The translations under genes and the position numbers were made by a program. From a virus, in the IMG/VR virus record IMGVR_UViG_3300020572_000002, positions 1 to 29,031 of that record: 29,031 nucleotides of DNA, one strand, 5' to 3'. Shown one piece after another: positions 20,068 through 27,252 of the stretch (the first letter of the stretch is position 1; each line of letters opens with the position of its first letter). The notes under the pieces were generated by a model. It was not told where the DNA came from. It made no database searches and was given only the letters and a program-made list of their open reading frames with translations.

Positions 20068-21447
20068 ATGGGATTACTTGACTTTTTTGGTAAAAGACAA
20101 AAACTATCTACTGTACTACCTCAAATTCCTTTTAACGGACAAGTTGCGATACAACAAGGGATAATCACTTGGCAGGGTGGCGATAACATTAGTTTCGTTA
20201 ATGATGGTTATTCAGCAAATGATATAGTTTATTCAATTGTGAAATTAATTGCGGACAAAGCAAAACTTGCTCCATTCCACGTTTACAGAGTGGTAGATGA
20301 AACTTCTGCAAAGAAATATAAAGCGTTAATGAGCCAACCAGATAAAATTGACAACTGGAAGGACGTTGAGAAGCTACATAAGAAAGCGTTTGAACTATAT
20401 ACAGGTGATGCAAGATTAAACGAGTTATTAAAATATCCAAACGAAGAAGATACATTTGGCGATTTCGTAGAGGCTTGGTGTACTTTTAAGTTAGTTACAG
20501 GTAATTCATTTATCTATGCAAAGATGATAGAAGGGGAATCTATTAATGCAGGAAAGCCGTATGAGTTGTACGTGCTTCCTTCTCAATATATGTACGTGTT
20601 AGCGGACATTCAAAACTTCCCTCCAACTATTAGCGGTTACCAATTAAATTATGGTCCACTATGGAACTTTAGTAAAAAAGAGGTACTTCAAGATAAATAC
20701 ATAAACTTACAATGGAATACAACTGGGAATCAACTATATGGTCAATCTCCTTTGATGGCTGCTGCGAGAAACTTAACTCGTTCAAACGAAGCCAAGACTG
20801 CGGCGGTTGCATCTTTCCAGAATGGTGGTCCAGCTGGAGTTCTATTTATGAATGATGAACGCTTTGACCCAATTAGCGGAACGCAACAAGCACAAGCACT
20901 TAAGAGAGCAGTAAGCGAAAAAGGTGGATCAGCTAACTTTAATTCTATTGCGGTTAGTGGTTACAAAGTTGACTGGAAACAAATCGGATTAAGTCCTGTT
21001 GAATTAGATATTATTGAGAGTGAGAAATGGGATATGAAAGCACTTTGTAATATTTACGGAGTACCTTCTCAATTATTAAACGATGCCGATAACAAGACTT
21101 ACAACAACCAAAGAGAAGGAGAGAAAGCATTAACAGTACGTTGTGCTATTCCTTTGTTAGTAGGTATTAGAGATAACTTAAATAGAAAATTACATAGTGA
21201 TTGGGGTTACAGAAATAGCGATATTTATGTTGACTTTGACCCAACTGTTTATGGAGAATTAGAAGCTAACAAAGCAGAGCAAGTAGAATGGTTAGATAAG
21301 GCTTGGTGGATTGCACCTAAGCAAAAGATGGATATAATGGGATTAGAGATTCCTGATTACGTTGACCAAGCTGAAATGGAGAAATTATATATCCCTTCAA
21401 GTTTACAAAGTCCAGATGAGTTCCAACCATTAACAATACCTGAATAA
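20068..21447 (+). CDS. Portal protein (HK97 family)
   Basis: This protein has 459 residues. Family blocks include FVEAWCTFKLVTGNSFIYAK, LYGQSPLMAAARNLTRSNEA near 226-245, an AVASFQNGGPAGVLFMND block near 249-266, and an IYGVPSQLLNDADNKTYNNQ block near 329-348. The portal forms the 12-part ring at one head vertex through which DNA enters and leaves. It overlaps the next head gene by one base (TAATG), so the two are cotranslated. Confidence 0.93.
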   Translation: MGLLDFFGKRQKLSTVLPQIPFNGQVAIQQGIITWQGGDNISFVNDGYSANDIVYSIVKLIADKAKLAPFHVYRVVDETSAKKYKALMSQPDKIDNWKDVEKLHKKAFELYTGDARLNELLKYPNEEDTFGDFVEAWCTFKLVTGNSFIYAKMIEGESINAGKPYELYVLPSQYMYVLADIQNFPPTISGYQLNYGPLWNFSKKEVLQDKYINLQWNTTGNQLYGQSPLMAAARNLTRSNEAKTAAVASFQNGGPAGVLFMNDERFDPISGTQQAQALKRAVSEKGGSANFNSIAVSGYKVDWKQIGLSPVELDIIESEKWDMKALCNIYGVPSQLLNDADNKTYNNQREGEKALTVRCAIPLLVGIRDNLNRKLHSDWGYRNSDIYVDFDPTVYGELEANKAEQVEWLDKAWWIAPKQKMDIMGLEIPDYVDQAEMEKLYIPSSLQSPDEFQPLTIPE

Positions 21448-22328
21448 TGATTTGGAGCGACTACAAAAAGTTGTATGCAAACGCATTAAAAACCTATTCG
21501 CCAAAGTTCAAGAAAGAACTACAAAGGCAGGTAGATACTTATTGCGATACCCAAGATTTAAACGCTATTAGCGATAAGAAGATAAAAAAGACCATCCAAA
21601 ACGTTCATATTGCAATGGGCGTTAAGATGGCACAAATTGCCGAAAAGAACGTATCGAAGTCGGTTAAAGGTTATTTCGGACCAGAGGAGTTCAAGAGTAA
21701 GCAGACTGATTTGTTTACTTATGTGATGTTGACCTACCTTGAATTAAAAGGCTTAGATAATATAGCAGCAGAGATAACTCAAACAACTAAAAACCAAATT
21801 CAACAATACTTAATAAGGTCAGTTGAGGAAGGTTTAACGATGCAAGAAACAATCAAGCTATTAAGAACGGCTGGGATAACAGATTACAGAGCGGAGATGA
21901 TAGCAAGAACGGAAACAGGTAGAGCAGCGAACATAGGCTCAATGGTAGGCACGGCTGCGACAGGACTTGTAACTATGAAGGAATGGATAGCAGCGAGGGA
22001 TAACAGAACAAGGCGTGTACCAAGAGATCAGTTTGACCATTATCATATGGACGGAATAAAAGTAGCATACGATGAAAAATTTAATGTTAAGACTAAGAAT
22101 GGCGGTTTTGAGCAAATGTTACATCCTTGCGACCCAAGTGGAAGTGCTGGCGATGTTATCAACTGCCGTTGTACGTTAGGTTATGAAGCGGTTAGAGGCG
22201 AAGATGGAAAGCCCAAAAGATTGCAAGATAACCCACCAATGGGAGATATGGGGTTGGTTTGGAATCTAATTAATAACGTGGCTTTAATGCAAATTTCTAA
22301 TTTAATAAGAGATTTGTTAGCAGATTAA
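21447..22328 (+). CDS. Mu F-like head morphogenesis protein
   Basis: This protein has 293 residues. IARTETGRAANIGSMVGTAA near 152-171, an EWIAARDNRTRR block and a HPCDPSGSAGDVINCRCTLG block near 227-246 match the Phage_Mu_F / SPP1 gp7 family of minor head proteins, which are bound to the portal and may enter the cell with DNA. The CRC motif with nearby Cys and His residues could hold a metal ion. It is translationally coupled to the portal. Confidence 0.9.
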   Translation: MIWSDYKKLYANALKTYSPKFKKELQRQVDTYCDTQDLNAISDKKIKKTIQNVHIAMGVKMAQIAEKNVSKSVKGYFGPEEFKSKQTDLFTYVMLTYLELKGLDNIAAEITQTTKNQIQQYLIRSVEEGLTMQETIKLLRTAGITDYRAEMIARTETGRAANIGSMVGTAATGLVTMKEWIAARDNRTRRVPRDQFDHYHMDGIKVAYDEKFNVKTKNGGFEQMLHPCDPSGSAGDVINCRCTLGYEAVRGEDGKPKRLQDNPPMGDMGLVWNLINNVALMQISNLIRDLLAD

Positions 22329-22346
22329 AAAAAATTAATAACTTTG
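22313..22346 (+). promoter_or_regulatory. Promoter for protease-capsid genes, leaderless geometry
   Basis: TTTG at 22313-22316 and TAACTTTG at 22339-22346 are 22 bases apart. The ATG at 22351 begins 4 bases after the -7 box, so transcripts probably start at the start codon. It would raise expression of the protease and major capsid. Confidence 0.6.
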
Positions 22347-22350
22347 TTAT

Positions 22351-23094
22351 ATGAGTAAGATTGAAAACAAAAGCTACAATGATATGATTTTGGATATAGA
22401 GCCAGAATCAAGAACAGTAAAAGCGTGTTGGTCAAGGATTGGAAACGTAGATTTAGACAATGATATTATCGTTGCTGAAGCGTTTACCAAGACTATCAAA
22501 GAACGTGGACCAAAAGGCAAAAATATGATTTGGTCTTTAGTAGATCACAAAGCTGATATGGCACACACTTTAGGGAAGCCTAAAGAGTTATACATAGAAG
22601 GCGATATGCTTGTTGCGGTTACCGACTTAATAGAAACTGAATGTGGCGAAGACGCTATCAAGTTATATGAAGCTGGTTTAATCAATCAACACTCAATCGG
22701 TTTTAGTACGTTAAAGTCTGATGTAAACCAAAAGACTGGTGTGCGTACAATCACAGAGTTAAAACTATATGAAGGTTCTGCGGTTCTTTGGGGTGCTAAT
22801 CCTGAAACTCCAACATTGGGTTTCAAGGGTGAGTTCAAAGAAACTAAAGAAAACTTATCAATGAGATTAGAAAACTTAATTAAGGCATTTAGAGGTGGTA
22901 CATTCACAGATGACACCTTTGCTTTAATGGAGATTCAAATAAAACAAATACAAGCTGAATTATTGGCTTTGGAAATTACTGAAACAATCACTCAACCCGA
23001 GCCATCAGTTGAGCCGACACCAGTGGTAGAAGAAAAAAATAATGAGGAAGTATTAAAGGCAATTAAACAATTTAACAATCTATTTAAAAAGTAA
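22351..23094 (+). CDS. HK97-type prohead protease with acidic C-terminal extension
   Basis: This protein has 247 residues. The catalytic His is in VDHKADMAHTLG (His66) and the catalytic Ser in QHSIGFS (Ser115), with TELKLYEGSAV giving the acid, the S78 peptidase pattern. After about residue 165 an extra helical and Pro-rich region follows (IQAELLALEITETITQPEPS, VEPTPVVEEKN). No separate scaffold gene is visible, so this tail, or the N-terminal helix of the capsid protein, may supply the scaffold. The protease trims capsid proteins during maturation. Confidence 0.88.
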   Translation: MSKIENKSYNDMILDIEPESRTVKACWSRIGNVDLDNDIIVAEAFTKTIKERGPKGKNMIWSLVDHKADMAHTLGKPKELYIEGDMLVAVTDLIETECGEDAIKLYEAGLINQHSIGFSTLKSDVNQKTGVRTITELKLYEGSAVLWGANPETPTLGFKGEFKETKENLSMRLENLIKAFRGGTFTDDTFALMEIQIKQIQAELLALEITETITQPEPSVEPTPVVEEKNNEEVLKAIKQFNNLFKK

Positions 23095-23096
23095 AA

Positions 23097-24191
23097 ATGG
23101 AAAATTTAATCAATGAAATGGCTGAGAACCTTAAAGGTTTCCAAGCTAATGCAGAAGCTCAAATTAAAGAGGTATCTGCTCAAGTAACTGTTGTAAAAGA
23201 CGAGTTACAAAAACAAATCGACGGACAATTAGCTGCTCAAAAGAAAGCTGCTAAGAAAGAAGTAAAGCACATCGACGAAGTTATCTTAGAAAAATTAGAT
23301 GGCAATTTCGATGCAATGGAGAAGTCTTTAAAGAACAATGGTAAATTCCGTTTGGATTTATCTGATGTTAAGACTATGACTTTAAGTGGTAACTTAACTG
23401 GTGATGCTCAAGCATCTTATGCTCCAAATCCAGCTATCCAACCTGCTCAAAGCATCAACTTCCGTGATTTAATCCCAACAGTAAGAAGCGAAAGCGGATT
23501 GTATGTTTACTATCGTGAGAACGCTGGTTTGACTAACAACATCGCTGCTCAAACTGAAGGTGCTGATAAAGGTGAGAACAACTACTCTTTGACTGAAGTT
23601 AAAGTTGTAAACGACTACTTAGCTGGTTTCTCTACTTTCTCTAAGCAAATGTTGAAGTCATTACCTTTCATGACTCAAACTTTACCAAGAATGTTACAAA
23701 GAGATTTCTTCAAGGCTGAGAACGCTGCGTTCTTCTCTACTGTATCTGGTGCTGCAACTGGTTCAACTACAACTGCTGAAACTAACGATTTATTACAATT
23801 GATTGATTACATCGGTAACCAAAAGACTGCAAACTTCGTTCCTTCTTATGCTTTAGTATCTCAAACGCAAATGGGTCGCTTATTGAAAGCAACTGTTGCT
23901 GCTGGTTACTATGCAGGTAATGGTAGTGTTATCGTTTCTCCTAATGGCGGAATCACAATCTGGGGTGTACCTGTTGTATCTGCTTCTTGGGTAACTGATG
24001 ACAAAGTATTAATCTTCGATAACAGCTACTTAGAGAGAGTTGAAGTTGAAGGTTTAGCTATCGAGTTCTCTTATGAGAATGGCGAAAACTTCCAAAAGAA
24101 CTTAGTAACTGCTCGTATCGAGTGTTACGAAGACATCAACTTAATGTTGACTACATCTGCTATCTATGCTGATATGGGTAACGTAAGTTAA
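23097..24191 (+). CDS. Major capsid protein (HK97 fold)
   Basis: This protein has 364 residues. Residues 1-85 form a coiled-coil delta domain that should act as an internal scaffold and be removed by the protease. The HK97 shell domain follows with QSINFRDLIPTVRSESGLYV at about 118-137, FSTFSKQMLKSLPFMTQTLP near 178-197, and a C-terminal FDNSYLERVEVEGLAIEFSY. The gene uses many more codons ending in C (AAC, TTC, ATC) than its neighbours, as expected for the most highly made protein. A terminator follows at 24215. The start is 2 bases after the protease stop. Confidence 0.93.
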   Translation: MENLINEMAENLKGFQANAEAQIKEVSAQVTVVKDELQKQIDGQLAAQKKAAKKEVKHIDEVILEKLDGNFDAMEKSLKNNGKFRLDLSDVKTMTLSGNLTGDAQASYAPNPAIQPAQSINFRDLIPTVRSESGLYVYYRENAGLTNNIAAQTEGADKGENNYSLTEVKVVNDYLAGFSTFSKQMLKSLPFMTQTLPRMLQRDFFKAENAAFFSTVSGAATGSTTTAETNDLLQLIDYIGNQKTANFVPSYALVSQTQMGRLLKATVAAGYYAGNGSVIVSPNGGITIWGVPVVSASWVTDDKVLIFDNSYLERVEVEGLAIEFSYENGENFQKNLVTARIECYEDINLMLTTSAIYADMGNVS

Positions 24192-24214
24192 TTCTAAGGA
24201 TTAGTAAATAAATG

Positions 24215-24242
24215 ACCCCTGCCAATTCGGTGGGGGTTTTTT
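24215..24242 (+). terminator. Rho-independent terminator after the major capsid gene
   Basis: ACCCCTGCC (24215-24223) pairs with GGTGGGGGT (24229-24237, two G-T wobbles) around a 5-base loop and leads into six T (24237-24242). It would lower expression of the connector and tail genes relative to capsid. Confidence 0.9.
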
Positions 24243-24258
24243 ATTGGAATAAATTAAG

Positions 24259-24266
24259 TAATTTTG
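24259..24266 (+). promoter_or_regulatory. -7 promoter element (TAATTTTG) for the connector and tail genes
   Basis: The octamer fits TAnnTTTG, lies between the terminator and the next ATG (12 bases downstream), and is where a restart promoter is needed. The TTG at 24244-24246 is only 12 bases upstream, so the -33 box is not convincing. Confidence 0.5.
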
Positions 24267-24278
24267 TAAAAAAAGGAT

Positions 24279-24821
24279 ATGTCTTATTCTAATTATATTA
24301 ATGACTTTAGTGCCGTTCCTATCGCACCAATAGTAGAGCCAGTTACTTTAGCAGAAGCAAAATTATATTGCCGTGTTACAACAACCGCTGAAGATACCTT
24401 AATTACATTGATGATTACACAAGCAAGAGAAGCTATTGAAGTGGCGACAGGATTGAGTTTAATACCAAAAGACATTACTACATATTTTTACAATATTAGT
24501 GGCAATTTTGATATTCCATTCGGACCAATTGACATTGATACGTTTGAATTGTTTGATATGGAGCAAAACGGAATCGAGGTTACAACTCCTAATCTACAAT
24601 TGATAGGTAATGAGTTCCCTAAATTAGTTTCTCCAAGATATGCGAATTTAAAGGCTACTTATGAGGCTGGTTATACAACTATCCCAAAAGACCTTAAATT
24701 AGCTATATTAGACCAAATAAGCTATGATTACGAGAATAGAGGATTAGATGGCGATTCAGGTATTTGTGAGAAGTCTTGGAAAGCGTGTCAAAGATGGACA
24801 AGAATAAGCCCAATTTTATAA
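24279..24821 (+). CDS. Head-tail connector protein (HK97 gp6-like)
   Basis: This protein has 180 residues. PVTLAEAKLYCRVTTTAEDT near 21-40 and TLITLMITQAREAIEVATGL near 40-59 match the helical connector family that sits under the portal, and an extended middle region ends with PKDLKLAILDQISYDYENRG. The 12-part connector ring joins the portal to the tail. It starts the gene group after the terminator and is followed after 1 base by the closure protein. Confidence 0.88.
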   Translation: MSYSNYINDFSAVPIAPIVEPVTLAEAKLYCRVTTTAEDTLITLMITQAREAIEVATGLSLIPKDITTYFYNISGNFDIPFGPIDIDTFELFDMEQNGIEVTTPNLQLIGNEFPKLVSPRYANLKATYEAGYTTIPKDLKLAILDQISYDYENRGLDGDSGICEKSWKACQRWTRISPIL

Positions 24822-24822
24822 T

Positions 24823-25164
24823 ATGAAGTTAGGAAAAGCGAAAGCAAACTACGTTGATGCCAACACGATGACTCGTCAGGTTGGAATATATGCTCCAACA
24901 AGGACAAGTGATGGTCAAGGTGGGTACACTACCACATTTGCCCTACAAAGCACAGTTTGGGGCGATTTAAGACCAGATAATCAAGTTCGTGAGATAGGAG
25001 AGTCAGAATTACAATTCGACCAAAGAAACAGGCTTTATATTCGTTTTGGGGTTACTATATTAGATTCCTACGAAGTAGAGGTTGAGGGCGATAGATACAC
25101 AATACATTCCATTAAGAACGTTGAGAACCAAAATAGGTTCTTGGAGTTAATAATTTATAAATAA
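24823..25164 (+). CDS. Head-closure protein (Phage_H_T_join-like)
   Basis: This protein has 113 residues, mostly beta strands: RQVGIYAPTRTSDGQGGYTT near 18-37, TVWGDLRPDNQ near 44-54, QRNRLYIRFG, and a C-terminal YTIHSIKNVENQNRFLELII. The pattern matches the SPP1 gp16 / HK97 gp7 stopper family that plugs the head after packaging. It overlaps the next gene by one base. Confidence 0.87.
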   Translation: MKLGKAKANYVDANTMTRQVGIYAPTRTSDGQGGYTTTFALQSTVWGDLRPDNQVREIGESELQFDQRNRLYIRFGVTILDSYEVEVEGDRYTIHSIKNVENQNRFLELIIYK

Positions 25165-25706
25165 TGGGTGGATTTACATTTGATATAACAAACATATCTG
25201 AAGTTTTAGGTAAACTACAAGCTTTTGATAAAAAAGTGCAACAAGATGTAAAGGATGAAGTAAACGCATCAGCTTTAAACATACAAAGTGGAGCAAAGCG
25301 TTTAGCACCTGTTAATTTAGGTCAATTAAGAAATAGCATTTACCTAAAAGAACAAAAGGTTGATAAAGGATTTGTTTTTACAATTGGTTCAAGTGCTTCT
25401 TATGCGCCTTATGTAGAATTTGGAACAGGTGGTAAAGTAAGCATACCTGCTGGATTTGAGCAGTTAGCAAGTGGCTTTAAAGGGAAAAAGGCTGGTACGT
25501 TTAAGGATATGGTTGAGGCTTTAACATTGTGGGTAAGAAGAAAAGGAATTGGTGGTGGAAAAGATAAATCAGTAGCTTATGCAATAGCTATAAGCATACT
25601 AAAAAAGGGGATGCGACCACAACCATTTTTAATACCATCTTTTGAAACGGAAAAGCCAAAGATGATAAATAACATAAAAAAAGCAATTGAAAATGTTAAA
25701 TCCTAA
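25164..25706 (+). CDS. HK97 gp10-like tail completion protein
   Basis: This protein has 180 residues. NASALNIQSGAKRLAPVNLG near 43-62 and GSSASYAPYVEFGTGGKV near 88-105 are the hallmark blocks of the gp10 family, with a C-terminal RPQPFLIPSFETEKPKMINN. It has a longer insertion in the middle than lambdoid relatives. Such proteins act in head-tail joining or tail completion. It overlaps the next gene by 14 bases if that gene begins at 25693. Confidence 0.88.
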   Translation: MGGFTFDITNISEVLGKLQAFDKKVQQDVKDEVNASALNIQSGAKRLAPVNLGQLRNSIYLKEQKVDKGFVFTIGSSASYAPYVEFGTGGKVSIPAGFEQLASGFKGKKAGTFKDMVEALTLWVRRKGIGGGKDKSVAYAIAISILKKGMRPQPFLIPSFETEKPKMINNIKKAIENVKS

Positions 25707-26100
25707 TATTGAGATAAAAAAGTGGTTTTATACTAACTTGACAAGTGCGAGTAGTTTGGTTGTTTACGATGGTTATGCTCCAGAGGGTGCTGGTGATGAG
25801 TATATTGTAATGACTGGAAGGACATCAAGCCAAGAGCAAGGCAAAGCAGGTTATACAAATAGTATTAGCATCACAGTTGATATTATTACAAAAAATGCTA
25901 ACTTTGGTTATAAACGTGCTGAAGCTATAAGCGATTTGATTTTAGAAGACATAAACTCTGATTCAGTTATTACCCTATCAAATGGGTTTACTGCATCAAG
26001 TTTAAGTGTAGAAAGTATAAGAAACTTAGATGGCTTAAACCCTTTAGATAACGTTTTTAGAGTATTAATAACATATAACATAACCATAACTCAAAATTAA
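25693..26100 (+). CDS. Tail terminator-like protein (DUF3168-like)
   Basis: This protein has 135 residues from ATG 25693; a TTG six bases upstream would add two residues and is less likely. The sequence has the DUF3168 plan: an N-terminal helix (NPNIEIKKWFYTNLT), a beta strand with DGYAPEGAGDEYIVMTG, a TNSISITVDIITKN strand with nearby acidic residues, a helix (YKRAEAISDLILEDI), and an ending VFRVLITYNITITQN. These proteins cap the tail tube and meet the head. Position before the tube gene supports this. Confidence 0.75.
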   Translation: MLNPNIEIKKWFYTNLTSASSLVVYDGYAPEGAGDEYIVMTGRTSSQEQGKAGYTNSISITVDIITKNANFGYKRAEAISDLILEDINSDSVITLSNGFTASSLSVESIRNLDGLNPLDNVFRVLITYNITITQN

Positions 26101-26111
26101 AATTAAATAAA

Positions 26112-26564
26112 ATGGCAGAAACAAAAGTAGGCGCAAGAGATTATATCCTCTTAGCTGACATTAACAATGATGGAACATACAAGCCTGTTGCTTGTTTGAC
26201 TACCAACTCTTTGACATCAACTTTAGGAACAATTGATGCAACTTCTAAATGTGGAGACCAATACACTCCAAGTCCTTCATTCAATCAATCTTTTGAGTGT
26301 GAAGGTTTTGCGATTGATGAAACAGGTACTCCATCTAAAGATAGCTACCAACAATTGTATGATGCTCACGCTGCAAAGACTTTATTTGCAATTAAGATGG
26401 GTAAAGCAGTTCCAACAGCTGGAGATGTTTATTATGGCGGAACTCCTACAAGTTTAGTTTTTATTAGCAACTTTAATGTTAACGCTGCTGATAAAGATGA
26501 TGTTAAATTTACTGCAACTTTCGTAGTAAGCGTACCTCCTATTGCACAAACAGAGCAATCATAA
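26112..26564 (+). CDS. Major tail tube protein
   Basis: This protein has 150 residues. It has the TP901-1-type tube pattern: GARDYILLADINNDGTYKPV near the start, an IDATSKCGD motif near 39-47, FECEGFAIDETG near 60-71, and the C-terminal strands SLVFISNFNVNAADKDDVKF near 113-132. It forms the hexameric rings stacked along the tail. Place (between terminator and chaperones, before the tape measure) is canonical. A related protein is encoded at 2152. Codon choice is also somewhat C-rich, as in the capsid gene. Confidence 0.88.
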   Translation: MAETKVGARDYILLADINNDGTYKPVACLTTNSLTSTLGTIDATSKCGDQYTPSPSFNQSFECEGFAIDETGTPSKDSYQQLYDAHAAKTLFAIKMGKAVPTAGDVYYGGTPTSLVFISNFNVNAADKDDVKFTATFVVSVPPIAQTEQS

Positions 26565-26577
26565 TAAATAAAAAACT

Positions 26578-26952
26578 ATGTTTGAATTAAAGACTAACAA
26601 CAACACAATCCACCTAAAGTGGGGTACTTGGTCAATGCGTGAATTTACTAAAGTAAATAATATCGGTATTGATGAGTACTTTAAAGTTCTTTCAACGGCT
26701 CAAACAAGTTTAGATGTAATAGTTCAACTTGTTTACATTGGTTACAAATCTGCTTGTGTAAGTAAAAAAGAAGCAGTTGAGTACACAATAGATGATGCTT
26801 GTGAATGGATAGATGAAGTTGGTTCTATTTTTAGCGAAGAAGGTCAAATAATTGACTATATAAAATATATCGTTGAAAATACAGTCAACACCATTTCAGG
26901 GGTAAAAAAGGAAGAAGAAAAAAAAAAGCCTAACAAAGCTAAGCTGGGATGA
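26578..26952 (+). CDS. Tail assembly chaperone, G frame
   Basis: This protein has 124 residues, starting MFELKTNNNTIHLKWGTWSM. It is helical, with VKKEEEKKKPNKAKLG at its end. It matches the lambda gpG class: a small protein between tail tube and tape measure that keeps the tape measure soluble. A ten-A run near its end (26918-26927) allows a shift into the downstream T frame to make a longer GT protein. The stop TGA at 26950-26952 ends the G form. Confidence 0.85.
   Translation: MFELKTNNNTIHLKWGTWSMREFTKVNNIGIDEYFKVLSTAQTSLDVIVQLVYIGYKSACVSKKEAVEYTIDDACEWIDEVGSIFSEEGQIIDYIKYIVENTVNTISGVKKEEEKKKPNKAKLG
26918..26927 (+). other. Ten-A slippery site for G-GT frameshift (+1 or -2)
   Basis: The G frame reads GAA AAA AAA AAG CCT here. 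The -1 frame hits TAA at 26931-26933, so the usual -1 shift cannot work. The +1/-2 frame is open from 26906 and runs through AGC CTA ACA to a stop at 27245-27247. Shift may be by ribosome slip (-2 as known in Mu, or +1) or by RNA polymerase slip on the A run. Confidence 0.7.
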
Positions 26953-27247
26953 TATCTTAGTTAAAGCTGCGGAGTGCGGAATAAGACCAAATGAATTTTG
27001 GGATATGACTTGGAAGGACTTTTCCATTATCGTTTTAGGTAAGGAAAGAAACGAGTTAAACGAATGGGCAAGGACTAGAAACCTTGCCTATATTGTATAT
27101 CTAAGTTCCACAAGCGAAAAAACTCCTAAAAGTATGAAGGCTTTTTGGAGTATTCCAGATTTGGATGAGGCAGATATTAACGAGGAAAGAGTGATGATAA
27201 CTGATGAACAACTGGCAAGAACACTTAAATTGTACGGAGTAAATTAA
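26921..27247 (+). CDS. Tail assembly chaperone, T frame (reached by frameshift)
   Basis: The frame is open from 26906 and reads SLTKLSWDDILVKAAECGIR, then PNEFWDMTWKDFSIIVLGKE, and continues to GVN before TAA at 27245-27247. With the G part it would give a fusion of about 223 residues. The WDDI and IRPNEFWDM elements resemble phage T proteins, which bind the tape measure and tail tube. A stand-alone start at ATG 27005 would give only 80 residues and lose the conserved first part, so the frameshift product is the better model. The tape measure gene starts 5 bases after the stop. Confidence 0.78.
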   Translation, partial: KKSLTKLSWDDILVKAAECGIRPNEFWDMTWKDFSIIVLGKERNELNEWARTRNLAYIVYLSSTSEKTPKSMKAFWSIPDLDEADINEERVMITDEQLARTLKLYGVN

Positions 27248-27252
27248 TAAAG

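Noticed and set aside
27005-27247. Independent 80-residue gene starting at ATG 27005
   Set aside because: The same frame is open 99 bases further upstream and carries conserved T-protein sequence (WDDI, IRPNEFWDM) before this ATG. It is better explained as the T part of a G-GT frameshift.
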